The notes beneath the pieces were generated by a model. The model ran no database searches, had not been told where the DNA came from, and worked only from the letters and a program-made list of their open reading frames with translations. Positions 24,549 to 32,083 of a stretch of DNA of 64,000 nt are shown one piece after another. The stretch is from contig CAJMLY010000002.1 in assembly GCA_905214425.1 (NCBI GenBank), positions 1-64,000 of the forward strand, read 5' to 3'. The first letter of the stretch is position 1. Each line of letters opens with the position of its first letter. The translations under genes were made by a program, and so were the position numbers. Origin of the DNA: an uncultured bacterium. GTDB taxonomy: Bacteria; Actinomycetota; Coriobacteriia; Coriobacteriales; Coriobacteriaceae.

Positions 24549-24567
24549 CCATGGAAACAAGGTGACC

Positions 24568-25674
24568 ATGAGCATCACGGATGTCATCAAATATGAGGGC
24601 AATAACCAAACTTTTATCTGGAAACACCCCTCAGAAGACTTCAATACGGGCTCGCAACTCATTGTTCACGAGACCCAAGAAGCAATTTTCTTCCTTAATG
24701 GACAGGCCCTGGATTCGTTTGGACCAGGCAGGCATGAACTTGAGACTCAAAATCTACCGTTACTGAACGGCATTTCGAAGATAACAACCGGTGGTGTCAG
24801 CCCGTTTCACTCAGAGGTCTACTTTGTTAACCTCATCGAGCAGATGGGCATCCGTTGGGGAACCAATTCCAAGATTCAGTTCATGGAGCCGACTTATGGA
24901 TTTCCGCTCTCGCTCGGGGCGTCCGGAGAGATGGCTCTTGCTGTAAAAGAGCCCCGCAGGCTCCTTCTCAAGCTTGTTGGAACCGAAGCTTTGCTCTCCC
25001 AGGACAAACTGATCAGTTATTTCAAAGCTTTCCTGCAAACTCGAATAAAAACTCATCTTGCACAAGTAATTACCGAACAAAAACTCTCCATTTTCGAACT
25101 TGATGCACACCTTGAAGAGTTATCCGACTCGCTTAAGACCAAGCTGCTTCCCGACTTTGCCGCATACGGCCTCTCCTTAACGCAAATGCTGGTCACCGCC
25201 ATCGTCAAGCCCGAAGGCGACCCGGTATACGAGAAGTTTAAGGATCTCCATTTCAAGCAATATGCCGACGTACGCGAGGCACAGATAAAGCAGCAGGTCA
25301 GCGTTATCGAACAAGAAACCGCGGCGCAGCGCACCGTAATCTCCGCAAAAGCACGCGCTGAGAAACGGCGAATCGAAGGCTATACCTATCAACAGGAACG
25401 CAGCTTCGATGTTGCCGAAAAGATGGCCCAAAACGAAGCGGTTGGCGAATACGCAAACATGGGAATCGGTCTAGGCGTAATGGCCGGTGTTGGTGGGACC
25501 ATGGGGTCAGTTATGACCGATGCACTCTCGCAAGCGACCGGCACGTCCGCGACGCAGCCCATCCCTGCGGATACCAGTTCGCAGCAAAGTGCTGCAAAGT
25601 TCTGTTCCGAGTGTGGATATCGCTTCTCTGGAACCGAGAAGTTCTGTCCCGAGTGCGGAGCACGGAGGTCGTAA
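24568..25674 (+). CDS. SPFH-domain protein with C-terminal zinc ribbon
   Basis: This 368-residue protein resembles the YdjI/'virion core protein' branch of SPFH (stomatin/flotillin-like) proteins. An N-terminal SPFH fold (about 20-210) is followed by an oligomerising helix rich in Ala/Glu/Gln (about 215-290), a Gly/Met-rich stretch and a zinc ribbon with Cys pairs in KFCSECG and KFCPECG at the very end. Such proteins form membrane-associated ring scaffolds. I chose the ATG at 24568, right after AAGGTGA; a GTG six bases earlier is possible. The stop codon overlaps the next start (TAATG). It likely anchors the module at the membrane. Confidence 0.88.
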   Translation: MSITDVIKYEGNNQTFIWKHPSEDFNTGSQLIVHETQEAIFFLNGQALDSFGPGRHELETQNLPLLNGISKITTGGVSPFHSEVYFVNLIEQMGIRWGTNSKIQFMEPTYGFPLSLGASGEMALAVKEPRRLLLKLVGTEALLSQDKLISYFKAFLQTRIKTHLAQVITEQKLSIFELDAHLEELSDSLKTKLLPDFAAYGLSLTQMLVTAIVKPEGDPVYEKFKDLHFKQYADVREAQIKQQVSVIEQETAAQRTVISAKARAEKRRIEGYTYQQERSFDVAEKMAQNEAVGEYANMGIGLGVMAGVGGTMGSVMTDALSQATGTSATQPIPADTSSQQSAAKFCSECGYRFSGTEKFCPECGARRS

Positions 25675-26348
25675 TGAAGAACACGCAGGCATATATTGCA
25701 GCAATCCCCGTAGCCCTCTTCATAGCTATCGAAAGCGTGACAATACTTTTATTTGGACCCTCAACCACTTTTTGGATTGAGAGCGCATTCTCTTTGGTCA
25801 TACTCGCCCTGGTGGTTTCAACCTTGTTATTTGGACCCCAAAAGAATCTTAAGATATTTGGTATCTCAAAGATACTTGTTATTGGCGTATCGTTTGCAGT
25901 CCAATTGTTGCTAGGCATACTAGGGTCCGCGTTAAAAACAGAGGCGCTTCCAGCAATTCTAATTCTCAGTTTTCTGCTAGCAAGCGCTGCGACAGCCGCG
26001 CTCTTCGCAACAGGCGCTTCCGAATCTCACGCATCTACTATTGAAAACCAAGTTTCAAGCAAATCGCAATCCATGCAGAACCTTGAACTTCAGCTAAGAC
26101 TGCTTCTGGATGAATCACCTTCAGAGTTGCGCGCATCAATGACCAGCCTCTTGGAAACTTCAAGCTTTGCCGACCCCGCCAGTTGTGAAGCAAGCGCTCA
26201 AATTGAAGATGAAATATCGAGCGCACTTCGTGATCTATCGCAATCAATCGAATCAAACGATATCGAAGGTGCGAACTCGAAAATATTGCGCATGACTTCG
26301 TTGATAAGGCAAAGGGCGGCACTGGTTAAAGCAAGCAAGGACAGCTAA
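25674..26348 (+). CDS. Four-TM membrane protein of the island operon
   Basis: This 224-residue protein of unknown family has four predicted membrane helices in the first 115 residues (about 6-28, 33-55, 62-85 and 90-112). A cytoplasmic helical tail of about 110 residues follows, rich in Ser, Glu and Leu. GGAGG lies just before the ATG at 25674, and the longer frame to 25611 merely reads through the SPFH zinc ribbon. It overlaps both neighbours by one base (TAATG), so translation is coupled. It could be the membrane partner of the SPFH ring. I do not recognise a catalytic motif. Confidence 0.75.
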   Translation: MKNTQAYIAAIPVALFIAIESVTILLFGPSTTFWIESAFSLVILALVVSTLLFGPQKNLKIFGISKILVIGVSFAVQLLLGILGSALKTEALPAILILSFLLASAATAALFATGASESHASTIENQVSSKSQSMQNLELQLRLLLDESPSELRASMTSLLETSSFADPASCEASAQIEDEISSALRDLSQSIESNDIEGANSKILRMTSLIRQRAALVKASKDS

Positions 26349-27007
26349 TGATCGATAAGGATAAATTAATCTCGCTTCTTATTTCAAAAGAAATTCCGGT
26401 AAAAACGGCCATGAGATACAAAACTATTGGCTATCGAATAAAGCTCGAGAGTGGAACAGCCGTATATATCTACGACAGCGGCGGCTTCTTTTGTCAAGGA
26501 AATAACGCTGATCAGGTCCGGAAAGCCATCGAAGATGAAATCATTGATGAACCAAACAACAAAGTTTTCGTTGTTTACGGCCACGATAAAACCGCCCGAA
26601 ACCAACTCCAACATCTTCTCGAAGAGTTAAATCTCGAGCCTATTTTTCTCGATAATCAGCCTATAGGGGGCCGAACAGTAATCGAACAACTAATGGAATA
26701 CATCCCTTGCGCTAATTTCGGGATAGTACTTATGACCCCGGACGATATAGGCTATCCAAAGAATGAACAGGATCAACCGCAGCCAAGAGCTCGCCAGAAC
26801 GTAGTTTTGGAGCTTGGGATGTTACTGATGAAATTCGGCAGGTCTAGGACCGCGATCCTTCTCAAAGAAGCCGACCCGCCGATAGAAAAACCGTCCGATA
26901 TAAACGGCATCTTATATCTCCCTTACAAGGATGACGTTTTTGAGATAAAGCAGAAACTAATACGGGAAATGAACAGCAAAGGGTATGAAATGGAGCAATC
27001 GAAATGA
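26348..27007 (+). CDS. TIR-like protein of CAP12/Pycsar type
   Basis: This 219-residue protein has a C-terminal TIR-like domain (about 72-175) of the PF10137 type: KVFVVYGHD at 72-80, a mid-domain GGRTVIEQL, LMTPDD at 128-133, and the candidate catalytic Glu155 in NVVLELGM. In known CAP12 and PycTIR effectors this domain destroys NAD+ when a cyclic nucleotide is sensed. The N-terminal 65 residues (YRIKLESG..YIYDSG..FFCQG) look like the TBP-like domain of RNase HIII, a nucleic-acid-binding fold; that match is my inference. No nucleotide cyclase is present in the operon. It overlaps the next gene by four bases. Confidence 0.82.
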   Translation: MIDKDKLISLLISKEIPVKTAMRYKTIGYRIKLESGTAVYIYDSGGFFCQGNNADQVRKAIEDEIIDEPNNKVFVVYGHDKTARNQLQHLLEELNLEPIFLDNQPIGGRTVIEQLMEYIPCANFGIVLMTPDDIGYPKNEQDQPQPRARQNVVLELGMLLMKFGRSRTAILLKEADPPIEKPSDINGILYLPYKDDVFEIKQKLIREMNSKGYEMEQSK

Positions 27008-28485
27008 AAGCGCTAAAATGCGAGCTCTGTGGTAGCACAGAGATAATCAAGGATGGAGACTTTTTCGTCTGTCAAAGTTGCGGAATGAAATACACGCTTG
27101 AAACCGCAAAGAAAATGATGGTCGAAGGTGTTGTCCAAGTCGAAGGCACAGTGAAAACAGACCGCACTGAAGATGTCAATCGATATCTCGCCTTGGCCAG
27201 AACCGCTCAAAAAGCAGGTAACAACGCTGATGCTGAGAAATATGCCTCCATGGCCCTCGAGATTGATCTTAAGAACGCCGAGGCATGGTCAATAAAGGCA
27301 AAAGCGATAGACTGGCAGCTCACGTTTGACAACGATCGCTTGTCGGAATCAAATGCAGCATGCATCAATATGCTAAAGCTGCTAAATCGAGCCCCATCAG
27401 ATTTTGATGAGATAAACGCCGCGCTAAACATAGCGATAGGTTTCATCGAGCATTTGCGAGCTATCGCAAACTCTGAGATAGACTATTTCTGCCAGAAACT
27501 TGCAAATCTACCGAATGCGAAGAATCTAGAGTTAATTCAATCGGGGCTCATTCGTCACCTACAGTCGCGTGAACTCCAATGGAAAAATATAGAGGCCGTG
27601 TGTGAATTACAAACGGCTGCCGTAAAGAGGCTCAGCAAAGAGCAGGGGGAGAGTGCCGAGATACCCGAGAATATCGAAGAGCTCCTCGACGCCTTTACCG
27701 AAGACCTCTCCGGTCTTGCAGCGCGCAACATTTCATCAATGTATTACAATGCTGCAATCACGATCCTAAACTCTGCGGTCAACGGCTGCTCCACATGGTC
27801 GGAACGGTGGAACAAGGTCCGTGTATTTGATTACTACGCGACAGATGATTTCGACTATGACAACGAAAAAGAAGCTTTTGATCTATGCATAGATGCGTAC
27901 GATAGTTGCATAAAAGCGGCTCGCTTAGCTATCGACCTCTTTGACAATAAAGTCACTAAACAAGGTACTGCCACAGACGAGATACTCTTAAGATGCTGGG
28001 GCATATTGTGCAGTCTCGAGGAGCTATGTATCAAAGTTCGAACAAATCGCCGATACTACGGATACTACGGACACTCCAGTGAACAAATAACAAACGACGG
28101 CTTTTTCCTTAGCGATGAGGCAAAGCAGCTTCGGAGAGAACAGTTAGAAAAGGACATGGCAAAGCGTGACGAATACGACTCCGAAAAGAAGAAGGAACGT
28201 GAGCGCGCTGAAAAAGAAGCAGAGCTCCAAGCCAAATACTGGTTAGATAATCCTGTTAAAAAGACGCAAAAACAAGCGCTCGAAGATGAATTTGACCGGC
28301 TGGAGAACGAACTTCGAGAGCTTAAGAGCAGACGTTCTTTTTTCAGCCCGTTCGAATTCAAGGCAAAACGAGAATGTGATGCAAAAATCGAACAGGCTCG
28401 CGAGCGCAGGCGGGAAATCAAGAACTCTCTGAAGGCCTTAGACGATGAACTCCTGGCGTATGTGACAAACGAAATTGAATCATAG
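27004..28485 (+). CDS. Zinc-ribbon / TPR / coiled-coil protein
   Basis: This 493-residue protein starts with a zinc ribbon (Cys6, Cys9, Cys23, Cys26). A TPR-like pair of helices follows (about 57-100, LALARTAQKAGNNADAEKYA). A long helical middle lacks recognised motifs. From about 375 to 490 there is a highly charged coiled coil. Similar proteins accompany SPFH proteins of the YdjI type in Firmicutes. It is the last gene of the operon, with an ATGA overlap with the TIR-like gene and convergent with fic. A scaffold or sensor role is likely; no enzyme motif is visible. Confidence 0.78.
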   Translation: MKALKCELCGSTEIIKDGDFFVCQSCGMKYTLETAKKMMVEGVVQVEGTVKTDRTEDVNRYLALARTAQKAGNNADAEKYASMALEIDLKNAEAWSIKAKAIDWQLTFDNDRLSESNAACINMLKLLNRAPSDFDEINAALNIAIGFIEHLRAIANSEIDYFCQKLANLPNAKNLELIQSGLIRHLQSRELQWKNIEAVCELQTAAVKRLSKEQGESAEIPENIEELLDAFTEDLSGLAARNISSMYYNAAITILNSAVNGCSTWSERWNKVRVFDYYATDDFDYDNEKEAFDLCIDAYDSCIKAARLAIDLFDNKVTKQGTATDEILLRCWGILCSLEELCIKVRTNRRYYGYYGHSSEQITNDGFFLSDEAKQLRREQLEKDMAKRDEYDSEKKKERERAEKEAELQAKYWLDNPVKKTQKQALEDEFDRLENELRELKSRRSFFSPFEFKAKRECDAKIEQARERRREIKNSLKALDDELLAYVTNEIES

Positions 28486-28612
28486 CTTTCACCGCTTGCC
28501 GCAACAGTCCATTGGCAACCTCAAAGGCGCCTCAATGGGATAAGAGCGATTTCACACCATGGAGGAATGGCGGGCAAACGCTCGGAGTGTTCATTTGTCT
28601 GATAACCGATGT

Positions 28613-29854
28613 TCACTCTAGCCCGAGCAGATTAAGTCCCGCCACCGTCATCTTGCACACGAGCGGCCTTGCGGACACCTTTTCTAAATATCCGGCAGCG
28701 ATTAGGCTCGACAATGACCTACTCGCTGTCGGCTTTGTCACATCGAGATAGCCCGACACACCATCAAGCGTAGATTCGCCAAAGGCACCGAAGATATGCA
28801 TCTGTGCCGCATAAAACAGAATATCTTTTGCCCTTTCGGTAAACGTATCGTTGAGCTCATCGATCGCCCGCTTGAGATCATCGAGTTGTACGCGCTTTTC
28901 GGCCAAATCGCTCAGAACGGCATCTTGGGCTTGCTCGACCAAATCAAGAATCATTGCAACAAACGGAGTAGCCTCGCTACCGTTAAGGGGCCTCTCCACC
29001 ACGTCAAACGCCTTGTAATATGCGGTTTTATTCTCAGCAATCGTCCTGGAGAGCGACAACACCGTAGGCTGCGACAACGTCTCGTTCAGGCTCAACGCGA
29101 GAAGATACCTCCCCGTTCTCCCGTTACCGTCATAGAAGGGGTGAATATACTCAAAGAGAAAATGGCAGATTGAGGCTGCATAGAGACTTGGGACATCTTC
29201 GCGATTGCCCAACTCTATCATCTTGCCAAGGAGGTCAATGATTTCGGGCTCCGAGGAAACACCCTGATGGAGAATCTTGCCCCGACTGTTCTCAATCACA
29301 ACGGGACCCAAACGGAACATCTTGCCATCCGGACGGTCCTTCGGGTCAAGCACGCCCTTAGTGACGGCATCGAAAATCTCGCGAATATCCTCGGGTTTGC
29401 CGGGACGACTTGAACCATCCACCAGCTGAAGGTAGAGGCGAGCGAATTCAATAAAAGGAGTGTGCTCCTTTTCGGCGGCACCGCAAAGTTCGGCCGCAGC
29501 ATCCTCCGCAGACTCCAGCGCCGCTTCAATCTGGCGACGCGTGCTGTGCACACCCTCCATCTCGTTGCTGAAAACAACCTCCTCAAGCACCAGCGAACGA
29601 ATCGAGGCCCCCAAAGCCACATAAGGCAAGCTGTTCCACAGGTTGGAAATCTTTCGCTCTTTTCTGAGGATCCGCTCGCTAGCGACGGACAGGTTCAAAG
29701 GAACACAAGCGAACAGTTCACCATGCTCAAGGTGAATTCCAGTCCGCACCGTGCCGTCGGCAGTAAGGCGCTCGCGCAGCAGCTCGTCATGGCAAGCATA
29801 ACGATCGGAGCTTGGATCTGCATAAAAGAGTTTTTCGAGCGTCTTGTACGCCAT
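28613..29854 (-). CDS. Fic-family protein with N-terminal inhibitory motif
   Basis: This 413-residue Fic protein has the complete active-site motif HPFYDGNGRTGR at 238-249, so AMP or another nucleotide can be transferred to target hydroxyls. The inhibitory helix motif (S/T)xxxE(G/N) appears before it as SNEMEG at 96-101, so it is a class II, auto-inhibited Fic. The C-terminal 70 residues form a winged-helix-like domain (TKPTASRSLSSLIAAGYL), suggesting DNA binding and autoregulation. It is convergent with the TIR operon inside the same island. AAGGAG precedes the ATG. The target is unknown. Confidence 0.92.
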   Translation of the reverse strand: MAYKTLEKLFYADPSSDRYACHDELLRERLTADGTVRTGIHLEHGELFACVPLNLSVASERILRKERKISNLWNSLPYVALGASIRSLVLEEVVFSNEMEGVHSTRRQIEAALESAEDAAAELCGAAEKEHTPFIEFARLYLQLVDGSSRPGKPEDIREIFDAVTKGVLDPKDRPDGKMFRLGPVVIENSRGKILHQGVSSEPEIIDLLGKMIELGNREDVPSLYAASICHFLFEYIHPFYDGNGRTGRYLLALSLNETLSQPTVLSLSRTIAENKTAYYKAFDVVERPLNGSEATPFVAMILDLVEQAQDAVLSDLAEKRVQLDDLKRAIDELNDTFTERAKDILFYAAQMHIFGAFGESTLDGVSGYLDVTKPTASRSLSSLIAAGYLEKVSARPLVCKMTVAGLNLLGLE

Positions 29855-29897
29855 CGCTTCATCGCTCCTTTGAAATCAAATAGCTTAATCGTCTTTC

Positions 29898-29926
29898 ATT
29901 ATTTCGAATATATCCGATATTTGCAA
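29898..29926 (-). promoter_or_regulatory. Probable fic promoter with palindrome
   Basis: On the minus strand a -35-like TTGCAA is separated by 17 bases from a -10-like AATAAT, 44 bases before the fic start. The spacer holds a near-palindrome CGGATATATTCG, a possible operator for the Fic protein's own winged-helix domain. The G+C falls sharply here. Confidence 0.45.
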
Positions 29927-30037
29927 TTAAGACTCAAGAAATGCATTGTCTAATTTCAGAATTTGAAGTATTGGCAATTAATGTTTCCTAATTTACATAG
30001 CGAGCTAATTTCAAGCCTAGCAGAGCTTTATGCAAGA

Positions 30038-30324
30038 GGCGCGCTGCCTGCATCAACCACAGGCAGCGCGCCTTCTCCTGTTATGAAAGGGAAGCTATGT
30101 CCCAGTATTTCGGATCAGAACGGGGCACGGTTTTCCCCAGGACCTCCTTGCGGAAACTGCGTCCCGTTTTGAACGCCGATTCTGGGACACCGTTTCCGCA
30201 ACGGGTCTCTCGCGGAAACTGTATCCCACTCTGAGTGTCCATTCCGGGACGCAGTTTCCCAACGGCCCCCGTTTCGGAAACCACATCCCGTTCCGAGCCT
30301 TCAAAGCGGGACGCGGCTTCCCCG
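30038..30324. repeat. Palindromic repeat cluster, right boundary (4 units)
   Basis: A hairpin GGCGCGCTGCCTG/CAGGCAGCGCGCC (30038-30072) repeats the one at 23266-23300. It is followed by four tandem palindromic units at 30088-30137, 30150-30199, 30211-30260 and 30275-30324, each with GGAAAC..TCCC / GGGA..GTTTCC arms. Unit 2 matches the left-boundary unit almost base for base, in the same orientation. Confidence 0.85.
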
Positions 30325-30336
30325 AGAGAGTATCGA

Positions 30337-31899
30337 CTACCTGCCGTCGTCGTCCTCGGCCTCTTCTCTTGCATAGAGCTCCAGCATGCGGCGGCGGTAT
30401 TCGCGCACGGCGAGCTTGGCGCGCTCCAGGCGGCGACGCTCATGCGGAGTCAGCTCGGACGTGTCGATCTCATCACCATAAGTCTTATCGGCAAGCAGGT
30501 GCGCCGCGTCCACAATACGGGCATCGATATGGCCGCTCGCCGCCTCGGCGGAAAGACGCTCGGCAATCGTATCGAGCGTAGGCAGGCCCTCGAATACGCG
30601 ACCATGGCCATGCGAAGTCAGCAGCTCATGCTCGCGCGCGAGCAAGCTCGCTAGGTCGTGGTGGGCGCGCAGGATGTCGAGCGCATCGGATGGATGCTCG
30701 GCAACCTCTGCCACGGCGGCGACCGGCGCAGCATCCACCACGCGGTAGAAGAGCTGCGCGAGCAATGGCATCAAGAACACTGTGATGGCGCCGGCGGCAA
30801 CCATAACCGACGCGATGTCTTGCGACAGCGCGCCCGCGTTGACGGCAACGCTTGTCACGGCAACGATGATCGGCAGCGCCGTGGTGCAGTACAGGGCCAC
30901 GGTAATGCGACCATACGCCGACACATCGCGCGTCGCAGGGCAAATGCTCATAGAAATAAGAATGGGCACGGCACGAATAATCAACAACGCCACGATAAAG
31001 CCCAGGAGCAGACCCGGGCGCGACGCCACGGCCGTCAGATCGATCTTTGCGCCCGATACGGTAAAGAACACCGGAATCAAAAAACCGTAGGCCAGGCCGT
31101 CGAGCTTGGTCTCGAGCGTATGGTTGCCCTCGGGGATGATGTAGCGCAGGACAAAGCCGGCGGCAAAAGAACCCAACACGATGTCGAGATCAAAGACAGC
31201 TGAGAACGCCACGAGCGTGACCAGGATGAGCACCGTCAGGCGCACGAAGGTCTGCGACGTGGTATCGGCGCGTTCCTCGACAAACGCAAAGAAGCGGCTG
31301 CCGACGCGCTTGGAGCGGCTTGGGACCACGGCCAGCAACACGCAAACCACCGCAAACAAGCCAAGGATTACGAGCGTTTGGATGCCGGTGCGGGCAGACA
31401 GCAGCACCGACATGGCGAGCACGGGACCGAGCTCGCCCCAGGTGCCATACGCGAGAATCGAGTCGCCCACGCGCGTTCCGACAAGTGAACGCTCACGCAT
31501 GATGGGCACGAGCGTGCCGAGCGCCGTAGAAGTGAGGGCAAGCGTCACGGCGATACCGTCGAAATGACTGACCGAGAACCACGGGGTAAAGCGCACGGCA
31601 AGCCAGGCGATACCAAACGTGACGACCCACGTTGCCAAGCCGTAGCGCCCCTCGGCACCCGTGATGCTCTTGGGATCGATCTCAAAGCCGGCAAGCAGGA
31701 ACAAAAAGGCCAGACCGAGCTCGGACACGAGCGAGACCTCGACATCTACATGGATAATGTCGAGCATATGGGGTCCCAGCACCGCGCCGAACACGAGCAA
31801 AAAGACCGTCTCGGGAACGGGTTTCCCGGGAATCGCCGAGGCGATGAAGGGGCTTGCAAAGGCCACGAGTGCGATGATGGCGAGCGAAACGAATGCCAT
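30337..31899 (-). CDS. Cation:proton antiporter (CPA2 family)
   Basis: This 520-residue protein has about 12 hydrophobic helices in residues 1-385 and a soluble tail of about 130 residues. Motifs FLLAGFEIDP and the ALTSTALGTLVPIM stretch fit Na+(K+)/H+ exchangers of the CPA2/KefB type. The tail is rich in Arg/Ala helices and lacks a clear TrkA-N domain. It likely exchanges Na+ or K+ for H+ in pH or salt homeostasis. The gene begins at the ATG at 31899 and ends within the palindromic repeat cluster, marking the return to core sequence. Confidence 0.87.
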   Translation of the reverse strand: MAFVSLAIIALVAFASPFIASAIPGKPVPETVFLLVFGAVLGPHMLDIIHVDVEVSLVSELGLAFLFLLAGFEIDPKSITGAEGRYGLATWVVTFGIAWLAVRFTPWFSVSHFDGIAVTLALTSTALGTLVPIMRERSLVGTRVGDSILAYGTWGELGPVLAMSVLLSARTGIQTLVILGLFAVVCVLLAVVPSRSKRVGSRFFAFVEERADTTSQTFVRLTVLILVTLVAFSAVFDLDIVLGSFAAGFVLRYIIPEGNHTLETKLDGLAYGFLIPVFFTVSGAKIDLTAVASRPGLLLGFIVALLIIRAVPILISMSICPATRDVSAYGRITVALYCTTALPIIVAVTSVAVNAGALSQDIASVMVAAGAITVFLMPLLAQLFYRVVDAAPVAAVAEVAEHPSDALDILRAHHDLASLLAREHELLTSHGHGRVFEGLPTLDTIAERLSAEAASGHIDARIVDAAHLLADKTYGDEIDTSELTPHERRRLERAKLAVREYRRRMLELYAREEAEDDDGR

Positions 31900-32083
31900 G
31901 TGATGCCTTTCTCTTGATTGCGCATCACTGTAGCACCCTCGCCGTCCTCAACGCGCCACGAGCTGTCGTATCATAGTGAGGTTTACAAACATGTGGCTCA
32001 AGGCGACCGCGAGGCTTGCCCCGCAAACCGACCGCTGCCGCATACCGTACCGTACGCCCAACCGATCAGGAAGGCAGGAACCA

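Noticed and set aside
26348..27007. The TIR-like gene considered as part of Thoeris or CBASS
   Set aside because: No ThsA-like SLOG/NADase or cGAS-like cyclase lies in the operon or island. The family match is to the CAP12/Pycsar TIR-like domain only.
23316..30324. Palindromic clusters considered as a CRISPR array
   Set aside because: Units are palindromes without constant spacers, they vary in length, and no cas gene is near.
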